Below, one piece after another: positions 44,901 to 52,243 of a stretch of DNA of 64,000 bases (positions are counted from its first letter, which is position 1; every line of letters begins with the position of its first letter). Source of the DNA: Bacteroidia bacterium (GTDB lineage Bacteria; Bacteroidota; Bacteroidia; UKL13-3); NCBI GenBank assembly GCA_021740845.1, contig JAIOYZ010000015.1:1-64000 (forward strand), in the 5' to 3' direction. A program made the position numbers and the translations under genes. A model generated the notes under the pieces. It was not told the DNA's origin. It worked only from the letters and a program-made list of their open reading frames with translations, and searched no databases.

Positions 44901-46343
44901 GGAGATTCATCTACCTCTTATAGCCCAAACCATAAGTATTTAGGTTCAGGTAAATTTGTTTACGAAGCAATTGTTACCTCTAATTATTCTAATTGTTCCA
45001 ACACCATTATAGATAGCTTATTTGTTTTGCCGCTTCCAAGTGTTTCTATTTTGGTAGATACCAATAGAGGATGTTTGGGTCAGGCGTTTCAATATAGTTT
45101 AAACAGCAATGGAAACCATTATTATTCCTGGGATTTTGGCGATAGTTCTTACACAGTTGGTGAAACAGTTGCACCACATGTTTATTCAAGTTCTGGAACG
45201 CATTTAGTGAAATTGGTGGGCACATCAGTAGAAGGTTGCCAAGACTCAAGTGTTTTGCCAATTACGGTTTGGCCTAACCCAATTGCTCAATTTGATTATA
45301 CTCCAAAAGATACCTGTGCTGGTCCTTCTTGGGTTAGGTTTACCAATTTATCTATTGGCGCAAATGCTTACCATTGGGATTTTGGAAATGGCAATACCAG
45401 CACCGCTTTAAACGGCTTTGAGTATTACCAAGGGTTGGCAAAATATCCTATTCAATTAATTGCCACCAATACTTTTTATTGCAGCGATACCTTGGTTCAA
45501 ACCTTTGAAATTTTAAATAAACCCATAGCCTTTTTTAGCTTTTTAGACTCTAGCGGATGCTTGCCCTACCAAGTAGATTTTACAAATAGCAGCGTAGGCG
45601 GTTCTAAATATGTTTGGTATTTTGGAGATGGCAATCAATCAACAGATGAGAATCCTAGTCATGTTTATACAACGCCTGGTATTTACCATGTAACTTTATT
45701 TTTACAACCCGGCAACGTGTGCAACGATAGCTTTACACATCCTCGTCCGATTAAAATTGATGAGAAAGTTGGGCTCACTTTTACCCACGAATTAATAGAA
45801 GATAAGAAGCCGTATAGGGAAGTGATTTTTAAAACTAGCGCTTTTAACAATTACAATTATGTTTGGGAATTTGGCGATGGAACCAAAGGTTTTGGAGAAA
45901 GCACTTTTCATCGCTATGCCGAGAAAGATTCGGGATGTTTTAATGTGGTGATGTTTGTAAACACCAGCAATAATTGCGATACCAGTTTTATAGATAGTAT
46001 TTGTTTGCCATCTTATTGGGAAGGTTTGTATGTTCCCAATGCATTTACACCTGATTATGGAAGTGAGGAAGTGCGGGTGTTTAAGCCAGCAGGAGTGGAG
46101 TTAATTTCTTATCATATTAAGATTTACAACAAGTGGGGCGAATTGGTTTGGGAGAGCAATGGCTTACAAAATGGTTCTCCAGCAGAAGGTTGGAATGGAG
46201 TTGATTTAAATGGCGTTCCTTGCATGGCCGGAACCTATATTTGGGATATTGAAGCGGCTTTTAGCAGTGGGAAAACTTGGGATGGAATGGAGCAAAAGAA
46301 AGATAATTTTTATAGACGAGGTAGCTTAAACTTGATACGATGA
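38940..46343 (+). CDS. Giant PKD-repeat protein with T9SS type-B C-terminal domain
   Basis: This 2467-residue exported protein has a signal peptide ending NSVNAQ/S near residue 27. It carries many immunoglobulin-like/PKD-like domains, with clear WDFGDG-type motifs in the last quarter (about residues 1900-2350: WDFGDGFTS, WHFGDGDSS, WDFGDSSYT, WDFGNGNTS, WYFGDGNQS, WEFGDGTKG) and more diverged ones upstream. The last 90 or so residues (YVPNAFTPDYG ... IKIYNKWGELVW ... GWNGVDLNG ... GTYIWDIEAAF) are the gliding-motility-associated (CHU_C) domain recognised by the type IX system. It probably acts as a surface adhesin or scaffold. Its stop overlaps the PorP/SprF gene start. Confidence 0.92.
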   Translation: MKNWPKVLLVFVQLGMVLFGVNSVNAQSISNLRVSGNPLGFCPGQSYTFLFDTLGPIGPSTFQIQVSNSSGSFSSPIASASGSSTSINLLIPNSASSGANYAFRVIRTSPSLLVSDTLKNKLISKPTPSFSFSPNAACPDNDVSFTNSSTGNGSLNYAWNFARTYTYGAPVASSIASPVVRFNPFYGGATVSYEVQLVVTDAYGCKDSTSQNVGVKQRPLAQLADSNIFSSPPFSNCQGSPSASNPQFRLTVDNQCQVQNTIASISINWGEGTPVSFPGTFLQTSYTYTTLGAYNLELTATNNNGCITTQSYAVSNQINPTLTLSGPANKQGCAPFVYPIVMNNHHSNSGGTYYVFDFDDGSPLLRIDTLGSDTIWHTFINNSCSKPGGAYIVKAKAYNLCDSTPASLGNFRIYAKPRAGFSLGSDTIICANSSIAPINTTQSAQYGLSCATTTNYQWTFTGGVPATSTASTPPSISYALPGNYPIRLIASNPCGNDTFIKTVCVQAAPTANFSFSQLPSSKCSESVLNLNNISSTLTQCLPGQFLWEVRDSASNTLINPGLKFIYLAGNADTLEPTLKFLKAGKYRLRLKVTNACGVHTKDSILTVKDIPKVVLPAPQTYCDTTQIEFNGLQSNHVANYDSSFGSLTAFAWTISPSSFAFVSGNASSKSPKIKLYGNGVSSQDYQIIHTAQNECGFSLADTQLVSINAQSHTIASATDTMICSGASTSISLSSSLPSGVTYTWRAFASSPNLSGYSNQTTGVSGPINQVLNLVGNSVEYVTYRIVAKHAATNCIGDSVDIRIYLQTPIGNNSISGSAAYCIGGVSPTQIGQVPIGGNGFYSFQWQKWNGSSWVNTGVSDTLKDYTPPYLVQTEFYRRQVTSGWCNGSLGSFSNIDTLLIYQKPIVNAGLDFYKCKNETNFKLQGIPAGGNWFGTHVYAGDSFNLTAASAGIYSLIYSYTNANSCSNSDTVNLRIFSFPTVNAGSDFSICEGPDSLLLTGFTPAGGTWLGLGITTTNYFKPAVTGAGLFNLVYQYNDTNGCVGRDTIQVRVFAKPNPNFALQTQYCPNDTQTLFSVHNFSSTIISYTWQVSNLGGFSNTILSSFSISNPLVTLPENQGNSDINYSLKLLVISADGCKDSITKNTFLRRRPDAQFSANGLGNCGPLTIGLSNATNNVSSRWQWTVLPNSGVLVQTDTSQNPSVFLPENLSSASINYQLKLIAFRNDLTLSCSDTNTQFNSLYPRPNADFSINPLDSGCGPFSASFINLSDPKNAESIASMSFNWDFGAKGNDTTKNASRVYTNTGIVDSVYEVKLIATSAWGCKDTVDKQVIVKPNAKASFSTGITVSCAPFSINSSAVIAQDFPAANGIYSWYANGVLLGTGITFPGYLLANPSDSVEIKLKVLSKNGCLADSVSQKYFTIENPRPNFYAVDSIACSGSSIDLINTSIPLSGLNYRWELGSSNTISTALNPQINVRNFATLDTVFVVKLVGIAGGSGCLDSISKSILIKPLPKVNFTLSDTFACYPKTVLASNTSGVIPSINNLSFKWSLLETGASLSNDTSSIQTQVSFVDNQSGFSNFYTLKLKVASDFGCWDSLTKSLRIPTRPIANFTFVSDSFCGGINFNASNTSEYSSTYLWGSPHAAVSFNNVNLFEPNLSFASHYGLQDSIYSVQLIASTADDCYDTNEVSVKVFPLPTSSFYTNLDSGCARFDAVLKINAIVKTPATFLWNLGDGNQVTSVQDSVVHGFLGAQNRDTSYSIQLITVSENGCKDTLVQTNFIKVLGEPKSVFTTNVDTSCSPIGLYVLNQSYGSPQNYLWDFGNGETSNLAEPINLPIVYSAYDSITTFVVKLAVSNLCGADTSEKNLTVLPDLVQAKFNASAKLGCESLRVVFTDNSTAGENIAWDFGDGFTSTTRNPIHTYTAPGTYLAKQYVSNNCNFDTTSILITVYPKPNFSLNPIANPICERNAIQFGVQLVDTGSIVWHFGDGDSSTSYSPNHKYLGSGKFVYEAIVTSNYSNCSNTIIDSLFVLPLPSVSILVDTNRGCLGQAFQYSLNSNGNHYYSWDFGDSSYTVGETVAPHVYSSSGTHLVKLVGTSVEGCQDSSVLPITVWPNPIAQFDYTPKDTCAGPSWVRFTNLSIGANAYHWDFGNGNTSTALNGFEYYQGLAKYPIQLIATNTFYCSDTLVQTFEILNKPIAFFSFLDSSGCLPYQVDFTNSSVGGSKYVWYFGDGNQSTDENPSHVYTTPGIYHVTLFLQPGNVCNDSFTHPRPIKIDEKVGLTFTHELIEDKKPYREVIFKTSAFNNYNYVWEFGDGTKGFGESTFHRYAEKDSGCFNVVMFVNTSNNCDTSFIDSICLPSYWEGLYVPNAFTPDYGSEEVRVFKPAGVELISYHIKIYNKWGELVWESNGLQNGSPAEGWNGVDLNGVPCMAGTYIWDIEAAFSSGKTWDGMEQKKDNFYRRGSLNLIR

Positions 46344-47401
46344 AAAGCAGATTAATCCTCCTCTTTTTTCTTATATTTTGTGCTCGGTTTCTGCAAGCAC
46401 AAGATCCCGTTTATTCTTTAAGTTTTGAACACAAATCCTTGATGAATCCAAGTTTGATTGGAAGAGATGGAGAAGGTAAAGTTAGGGTTGGAAGTGTATA
46501 TAGAAATTTGTACAAACCACTTTATGGAAATTTGCAAGCAAGCGCTGTTACTGCAGATTATAGCTTTTGTAATTCCATCATCGCAATTGGACTTATTGCA
46601 GGTAATGAAACCCAAGGTGGAGGTTTTCTTAAAACCAATAATATGGCTGGAATATTGGGGTTAAGAAAAAATATCAAGCGAGATTGGGCCTTAAATGCGG
46701 GGTTTCAATTCGGTTTGATCAAACAAAATTTAGATTGGGGAAATTTAGTTTTTTCGGATCAGTTGAACCCGATATTTGGTCCTATTTACCAAAGCTCCAA
46801 TGATAATTTAAGATTGAGTTCAAAGCTCTCGGCAGATTTGGGTTTTGGACTTGACTTAACCCATTTCAACTATGGCAAAAACGGTTCAAAAAATGGGATG
46901 AATTTTGGGTTTGCCATGATGCACGCCACCAACAATACTAATTTGGGTGTATTAACCAACTATGTTTTGCCACGACGATACACATTTCATGGCAATTGGA
47001 TACATAGGAAGAATCCAAACAACAGTGCAAATTCATTTCAAATAATGGCAAGATACGACCAGCAATATCAGTTTAAACAATGTTTGCTGCGCATGAATTA
47101 TTTCTTTTTAGATGAGTTTTCATTAGGACTAGGTTATAGAGGATCTTATAGCTTTGCGGGCAATATTAATTCACCCTTGTTTGTAGCTAATTTCGCTTTG
47201 AACCAACAATTAAATTTCCAAGTATTGTATGAATATTCCTTAGGAGGAAGTGGATTGCTAAATGCAGGAAATACCTTTGAAATAGGATTGATTTTTAGAT
47301 CAGCATCTTCCTATTGTATTTCGGATGGAAAGGTAACCAAAAGCCGAGGAAGAAATGTTTGTCCGGTTTTCAATAAAACCAAATCTGCTCCAACGTTTTA
47401 G
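46340..47401 (+). CDS. PorP/SprF-family type IX secretion membrane protein
   Basis: The 353-residue outer-membrane protein has a signal peptide (cleavage near LQAQ/D, residue 21) followed by the family opening DPVYSLSFEHKSLMNPSLIGRDG and a beta-barrel of alternating strands, ending FALNQQLNFQVLYEYSLGGSGL...FEIGLIF. PorP/SprF proteins are encoded next to type-B T9SS cargos and are needed for their secretion or attachment. The four-base ATGA overlap with the giant cargo gene supports a dedicated pair. Confidence 0.92.
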   Translation: MKSRLILLFFLIFCARFLQAQDPVYSLSFEHKSLMNPSLIGRDGEGKVRVGSVYRNLYKPLYGNLQASAVTADYSFCNSIIAIGLIAGNETQGGGFLKTNNMAGILGLRKNIKRDWALNAGFQFGLIKQNLDWGNLVFSDQLNPIFGPIYQSSNDNLRLSSKLSADLGFGLDLTHFNYGKNGSKNGMNFGFAMMHATNNTNLGVLTNYVLPRRYTFHGNWIHRKNPNNSANSFQIMARYDQQYQFKQCLLRMNYFFLDEFSLGLGYRGSYSFAGNINSPLFVANFALNQQLNFQVLYEYSLGGSGLLNAGNTFEIGLIFRSASSYCISDGKVTKSRGRNVCPVFNKTKSAPTF

Positions 47402-48010
47402 AATATAGAGTCCAGAATCCAGAATCCAGAGAAATTAGCCCTGGGATTGGAGAGATGATAGAATTATTTTCCCATGGCTTTAGCCATATTTTTAAATGTT
47501 TTGGGTTTAAGGTTTTGGGTTTTTGGAAAAAACACGATTAGATGAAAATAATCAATAGCCCGAGGCTTTAGCCTCGGGGATTCGAGAGAAGATGAAATTA
47601 TTGATCCCATGGCTTTAGCCATATTGTTAAAGGTTTTGGGTTTACAGTTTTGGGTTTTTGGGAGAAACACGATATGAGGAAATTAATCAATAGGCCGGGG
47701 CTTCAGGAAGGCGGGAATCCAGAAGCGAGAAACGAGATGCGAGAGACGAGAAAAATTGTTCCCATGGCTTTAGCCATATTGAAAAATGTTTTGGGTTTAA
47801 GGTTTTGGGTTTTGGGAAAAAACATGATAAAAGGAAATTAATCAATAGCCCGGGGCTTCAGCCCTGGGATTGGAGAGATGATGGAGTTATTGTTCCCATG
47901 GCTTTAGCCATATTGTTAAAGGTTTTGGGTTTACGGTTTTGGGTTTTGGGAAAAAAAACATGAGATAGGAAAATAATCAATAGCCCAGGGCTTCAGCCCT
48001 GGGATTATTT
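47402..48010. repeat. Composite REP-like/heptamer repeat region A
   Basis: Four units of about 135-155 bp begin at AATCAATAG (47550, 47685, 47840, 47975). Each has a head palindrome such as CCCGGGGCTTCAGCCCTGGG, a spacer that may contain AGAAGCG/AGAGACG heptamers (47718-47752), the second palindrome in TTCCCATGGCTTTAGCCATATTG, and then heptamers GGTTTTG/GGTTTAA. Open frames here are repeat translations and were not annotated. The rest, to 48113, is AT-rich and unique. Confidence 0.9.
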
Positions 48011-48113
48011 TTGTATAATATTTTAAAATTTTTGTTTTATAAATAATGAAGATTCACGAGTATTGAGGCGTATTTGTGGGTGATTTATGATAATAAAAAA
48101 TTGAAATTATAAT

Positions 48114-49085
48114 ATGAATAAAATAGATGAATGCTTAGAGAAACAAATTAGTGGCTTAACACATCCTGAGCTTAGCTGTTTGTATGATTTTGCCGAGGAA
48201 ATTCCAAGCGAGTTAATAGAGCAAGTTTTGCTTTTGCCGAGGGAAACCTTGATAGCAGATTTAGTGCGTATTTTGGAAGGGGCGGAGGATTACCATTCTG
48301 TTGTTAAATCGCAGTTTGGAGAAATACATGAAATTCCTTACGACGAGGACTTTGAGTATGGTTTTCAATGCATTCATTCTCTTTTTATATTGGGCGAAAT
48401 AGGTGCGGATGAAACACTCCCTGCTGTGGTAGGATACATTGAAAAAATGCCTTTGCTAGATTATATGTATAGCGATTGTGTTACTGAGTATGTTTGGATG
48501 TATTTCCATGGAATCTATGCCGAAAAAAAGCAGGATTTGGAAGCACTTTTGTGCGACGAAAGTTTTGGCGAAACAGCACGTATAGCTGTTTCAAATGGAA
48601 TTGGATCTTGGTATATTTTTCATCCAGAACATAGGGCAGAAAGTTTACTTTTTTGGGAACGAGTATCTTTGAAGTTGGCCGAAAATTTGGATGCAGATTC
48701 TTCTCTTGATGGGGAGTTGCTATCTTATGTGGCCTGCAATATTATAGATGCCAAATTGAAGGAGTTATTACCATTGTTAGAAAGCCTTGATGAAAGAGGA
48801 TATTTGCAAACAAATGTAATTGGCGATATAGATTCCATAAAAGATGATTTGCTAGACGATGGGCCAACAAGACCAGAAATGCCCTTGCTTACCATTTATG
48901 AGATATATGAAGAGTTAGGTGATTTAGATGCCTTTGATGATATTGACCTATTTGATGAAGATGAATCCAGCGATGGTGCTTTTCCACTAATAGAACCCGT
49001 TCGTTCCGACCCTAAAATTGGCAGAAACGAACCTTGTCCATGCGGCAGTGGAAAAAAGTATAAAAAATGTTGTATGGCTGATTAG
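48114..49085 (+). CDS. DUF1186/SEC-C motif protein
   Basis: The 323-residue acidic protein has an N-terminal DUF1186-like helical part (about 10-270; [44 protein letters not shown]) and ends in a SEC-C zinc-binding motif, [17 protein letters not shown]. The SEC-C tail of SecA binds zinc and ribosomes/SecB; in stand-alone proteins it probably mediates protein contacts. Function unknown. It is the only gene inside the repeat-rich region and is flanked on both sides by the same composite repeats. Confidence 0.75.
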   Translation: MNKIDECLEKQISGLTHPELSCLYDFAEEIPSELIEQVLLLPRETLIADLVRILEGAEDYHSVVKSQFGEIHEIPYDEDFEYGFQCIHSLFILGEIGADETLPAVVGYIEKMPLLDYMYSDCVTEYVWMYFHGIYAEKKQDLEALLCDESFGETARIAVSNGIGSWYIFHPEHRAESLLFWERVSLKLAENLDADSSLDGELLSYVACNIIDAKLKELLPLLESLDERGYLQTNVIGDIDSIKDDLLDDGPTRPEMPLLTIYEIYEELGDLDAFDDIDLFDEDESSDGAFPLIEPVRSDPKIGRNEPCPCGSGKKYKKCCMAD

Positions 49086-49109
49086 TTCTTGTTTTATATT
49101 TTATTTTGG

Positions 49110-49470
49110 AGGAAAAGAATCCAGCCTGCCCGATGGAGCTTCAGAAGGCGGGAATTTAGAGGCGAGAAACGAGAGACGAGAGACGAGAAAATGAATTTTG
49201 ATCCCCATGGCTTTAGCCATATTGAAAGATGTTTTGGGTTTACGGTTTTGGGTTTTTGGGAGAAACACGATAAGAGGAAATTAATCAATAGGCCGGGGCT
49301 TCAGGAAGGCGGGAATCCAGAAGCGAGAAGCGAGAGACGAGAGACGAGAAAATGAATTTTGGTTCCCATGGCTTTAGCCATATTGTTAAAGGTTTTGGGT
49401 TTAAGGTTTTGGGTTTTGGGAGAACATGAGATAGGAAAATAATCAATATCCCAGGGCTTCAGCCCTGGGA
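49110..49470. repeat. Composite REP-like/heptamer repeat region B
   Basis: Two further composite units (AATCAATAG at 49283 and 49441) plus a leading partial unit. Heptamer runs AGAAACG/AGAGACG lie at about 49160-49190 and 49320-49350, CCATGGCTTTAGCCATATTG occurs at 49204 and 49367, and GGTTTTGGGTTT words follow each. The last head palindrome is CCCAGGGCTTCAGCCCTGGG (49450-49469). Confidence 0.9.
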
Positions 49471-49499
49471 TTGGATGATTTGAATAAATTAATAAACAA

Positions 49500-49528
49500 A
49501 AAAGCCCGAGCAACGCTCTGGCTTTTTT
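49500..49528 (+). terminator. Rho-independent terminator downstream of the SEC-C gene
   Basis: AAGCCCGAGC pairs with GCTCTGGCTT (one mismatch) around a three-base loop and is followed by TTTTTG. The stem and T run fit an intrinsic terminator for the (+) strand; the A-rich left side may let it act in both directions. Confidence 0.7.
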
Positions 49529-49582
49529 GCCTTAAATCTTAAATTATCGCATCAATTTTTCGGATTGCAACAAACCAACAAA

Positions 49583-49866
49583 CCCCACAACATTTCCCTA
49601 CACTACCTGCAGCTAAAGCTGTAGGCTATTGATATTTCTTAAAACTTAAAACTTAAAACTCCCTTCCCACAACATTTCCCTACACTACCTGCAGCTAAAG
49701 CTGTAGGCTATTGATTTTTCTTAAAACTTAAAACTTAAAACTCCCACCCCACAACATTTCCCTACACTACCTGCAGCTAAAGCTGTAGGCTATTGATTTT
49801 TCTTAAAACCTAAAACCTAAAACCTAAAACCTAAAACCTAAAACCTAAAACCTAAAACTCAAAACT
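49583..49866. repeat. Three tandem 82-bp REP-like elements plus AAAACCT heptamers
   Basis: Units start with CCCACAACATTTCCC at 49584, 49666 and 49748, exactly 82 bp apart. Each contains CCTACACTA, the palindrome CCTGCAGCTAAAGCTGTAGG, CTATTGAT and CTTAAAA heptamers. The last unit runs into eight AAAACCT repeats (AGGTTTT on the minus strand). On the minus strand the order is heptamers, AATCAATAG, palindrome, the same as in the composite repeats. Confidence 0.92.
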
Positions 49867-49869
49867 CTC

Positions 49870-51531
49870 CTACAACCCATAAACCTGCTTGTTCTTTGGA
49901 TAGCGAATTTCGTATGTGAAGGTGATTTTTTTACTTTCTTTGGCGCCTAGTTTTAGGTTCCATTTTAGGCTGCCTGTCAGTTCGTCTAAGTGTGCACCAT
50001 CGCCATCTATAAGCGTAACTTTTATCTCGTTTGGATTTTGCGATACAGGTATTTGATCTTCCAAATTCATAAGCACTGGAATTCCTTTAGTGTTTCTTAT
50101 AACCAATTCAATGGAGCGGGTTTCAATGCGTTCGTTTTCGATGGTTTTTACCTTGGTTTTTTCTTTTACTTTTTTGCGGGTCATAACAATGGTTTTGTCT
50201 TTGCCTAGGTTAAAATCTAAGGTGTCGTTGGTGCTTTGGTTGCTTACAAATGTTTCTCCTACATATGCGCCGTCAAAATAAATGCGGGCGGCTCCAGGTA
50301 AAATATTCAAATCTTCCCAACCGGTTACTCTTCCCATTAAAAATGCATCTTGACAAATTTTTGGTACCGCAGCAAAAGCTAAAATCATAGGGATGTTTTG
50401 TTCCTTTATCATTACTTTATGGGGTTTGTTATCGCTTTCTATTTCGTATTTCAACTTTATTTCGTACTCGGTTCTAATTAAATTTTCGGTGATATTGATG
50501 TATTCAGAAAGGTCTTCGTCGGCCGCCATATTTTTTTCTTCTGCATTTTCTCTATAACTATCTGTAGCTGTCACTCTACTCATTGGCATGGCACTGTTCA
50601 TAGAAGTTGCTTTGAGTGCTTTGTACTTTCTGTATTGCTGAAAACCGATATACCAATTGGCCAAAACAGGTTTTATATTTCTTTCCATAGGATTGCTGGT
50701 GCTTAATGTTAAAGCGGCATTTTTCCAGTTTATTCCTGAGTATTGTTTAACATGAGCAAATGATTTCAATTCTATTTGGTTAGTAGCAGAACTTGCCACC
50801 AAATCGTAATTAGGTACCCAACTGGCTTGCTGAATAAAATAGTTGAAATTGATTTGTGAATTTCCTCCAGATTCAGAGTAAATACTAATTATCACTTGTT
50901 GAATAGGTGCAGCTTGAATTCCATTTTCTTCTATGGTTCCGTTTTGCAAAAGAATAAGTTGGTTATAACGATTGGTTAACCGGGTGGTTTCTTTACTCAA
51001 TTTGTTTTTTCTTTTGTTCCACTTTAATTCTTCCTCCAATATTTCGTTTAATTTTTCCCTAGTAAAAGCCATGCTTTCTTTTAGTACCGGCAATGAATCT
51101 TTTGGCGAATCACCTCTGATAAGTCGGTTGCCCAGCAACATTTTTTTCTCTTGTGCCAATACGCTTAAATGGTTTTCTACCGATTGCAAATTGTAGGAAT
51201 TTTCTTCCATAGAATCTAATACCAAAGCAATGGCTTTATCATAAATATTGGCCACTTGTTTTTTCTCTCTGTACTTAACTTGGTGACGAGTTTCCATAAC
51301 CAAACCACCCTTGCTATTTGCTTGCAAAGTGGCTGCTTGAATGTATGGAGAGATGTTCTCAAAAATAAATTCGTTGTTTCCAGATTGTAAATAAATGGGT
51401 TCAGAATAATACAAATGTGCTCCTTGTAAATACACATTTACCTTTTGTAAGTGAGCGGTAATAGGCTTTGCGCCAAATGAATTTGAAATTTGAAGTGCAG
51501 TAAAAAGCACTAAAGCTAAAATGGATCTCAT
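49870..51531 (-). CDS. Mucoidy inhibitor MuiA-like, DUF4139 protein
   Basis: The 553-residue secreted protein has a signal peptide (cleavage after NSFGA, residue 21), an N-terminal domain with VYLQGAHLYYSEPIYLQSGNNEFIFENISPYIQ, a central coiled-coil stretch (about 95-200) and a C-terminal DUF4139 beta-rich domain ending KITFTYEIRYPKNKQVYGL. This order is that of the MuiA family, named for an effect on mucoid colonies; the biochemical role is unknown. The gene is convergent with the SEC-C gene across the repeat region and divergent from the sigma factor. Confidence 0.82.
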   Translation of the reverse strand: MRSILALVLFTALQISNSFGAKPITAHLQKVNVYLQGAHLYYSEPIYLQSGNNEFIFENISPYIQAATLQANSKGGLVMETRHQVKYREKKQVANIYDKAIALVLDSMEENSYNLQSVENHLSVLAQEKKMLLGNRLIRGDSPKDSLPVLKESMAFTREKLNEILEEELKWNKRKNKLSKETTRLTNRYNQLILLQNGTIEENGIQAAPIQQVIISIYSESGGNSQINFNYFIQQASWVPNYDLVASSATNQIELKSFAHVKQYSGINWKNAALTLSTSNPMERNIKPVLANWYIGFQQYRKYKALKATSMNSAMPMSRVTATDSYRENAEEKNMAADEDLSEYINITENLIRTEYEIKLKYEIESDNKPHKVMIKEQNIPMILAFAAVPKICQDAFLMGRVTGWEDLNILPGAARIYFDGAYVGETFVSNQSTNDTLDFNLGKDKTIVMTRKKVKEKTKVKTIENERIETRSIELVIRNTKGIPVLMNLEDQIPVSQNPNEIKVTLIDGDGAHLDELTGSLKWNLKLGAKESKKITFTYEIRYPKNKQVYGL

Positions 51532-51622
51532 ATAATTATTTTTAGTTGGTTTCTGCTCCTTGGATGCATGAGGTTTTAGAATTCCATAAAAATTCCTGAA
51601 AAAAAATTCATCTTTGTTTTGA

Positions 51623-52243
51623 ATGCCTGATACACTTGCAAAAAAGAGTGACGAAGAATTAGTTGAGATTTACCAATCGAGTTCCAATCGAGAGGTATTG
51701 GGGGAGTTGTTTAAACGACATACACTTTTGTGTTTTGCTGTTTGCAATAAATACCTTAAAAACGAAGATGCTTCCCACGATGCGGTGATGCATATTTTTG
51801 AGCAATTGTTTACGCTATTAAAGAAACATCAGATTTCAAATTTTCGGTCGTGGTTGCACAGCGTTTGCCGCAACCATTGTTTAATGATATTGCGCAAACC
51901 CCAGCTTTTTAGCAGCCTTACAGAAAATGAAGAAGATTCTGAAACTAATTTTATGGAAAACCAATTGGTTTTGCATCTAAAAGAAGCAGAAGAAAATTTA
52001 GAATACAAATTGCAGGAACTAGAAAATGCATTAAGTGGTTTGAACCAAAAACAACAGCAATGTCTTCAGTTATTTTATTTGGAGCAATTAAGTTATGAAG
52101 AGGTAAGTAAGAAAACAGGATTAACAATAAACGAGGTAAAAAGTGCCCTGCAAAATGGAAAGAGAAATTTAAAAAATAGCTTGGCAGAAAAAGGCATCAG
52201 CTATTTATTAATTTGGATGATATGGATACAACAAAGTGCATAA
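51623..52243 (+). CDS. ECF-type RNA polymerase sigma factor
   Basis: The 206-residue sigma-70 family protein has region 2 (LGELFKRHTLLCFAVCNKYLKNEDASHDAVMHIFEQLF, about 28-65; then FRSWLHSVCRNHCLMILRK) and region 4 with a helix-turn-helix (LNQKQQQCLQLFYLEQLSYEEVSKKTGLTINEVKSALQNGKRNLK). Region 3 is absent, as in ECF factors. The 3' end overlaps the putative anti-sigma gene by 22 bases. It is divergent from the MuiA-like gene with a 91-bp gap. Confidence 0.9.
   Translation: MPDTLAKKSDEELVEIYQSSSNREVLGELFKRHTLLCFAVCNKYLKNEDASHDAVMHIFEQLFTLLKKHQISNFRSWLHSVCRNHCLMILRKPQLFSSLTENEEDSETNFMENQLVLHLKEAEENLEYKLQELENALSGLNQKQQQCLQLFYLEQLSYEEVSKKTGLTINEVKSALQNGKRNLKNSLAEKGISYLLIWMIWIQQSA

Noticed and set aside
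47650-47841. Small open frames inside the composite repeats (also 49089-49355 and complements)
   Set aside because: Their translations consist of repeat-encoded words and have no family resemblance.
47402-49470. CRISPR-like reading of the regularly spaced repeats
   Set aside because: Intervals of 135-158 bp contain repeats themselves, not unique spacers, and there are no cas genes.
49804-49856. AAAACCT tract as a telomere-like sequence
   Set aside because: Seven-base similarity to plant telomere repeats is coincidental; it is an internal array of the AG-phased family on a bacterial chromosome.
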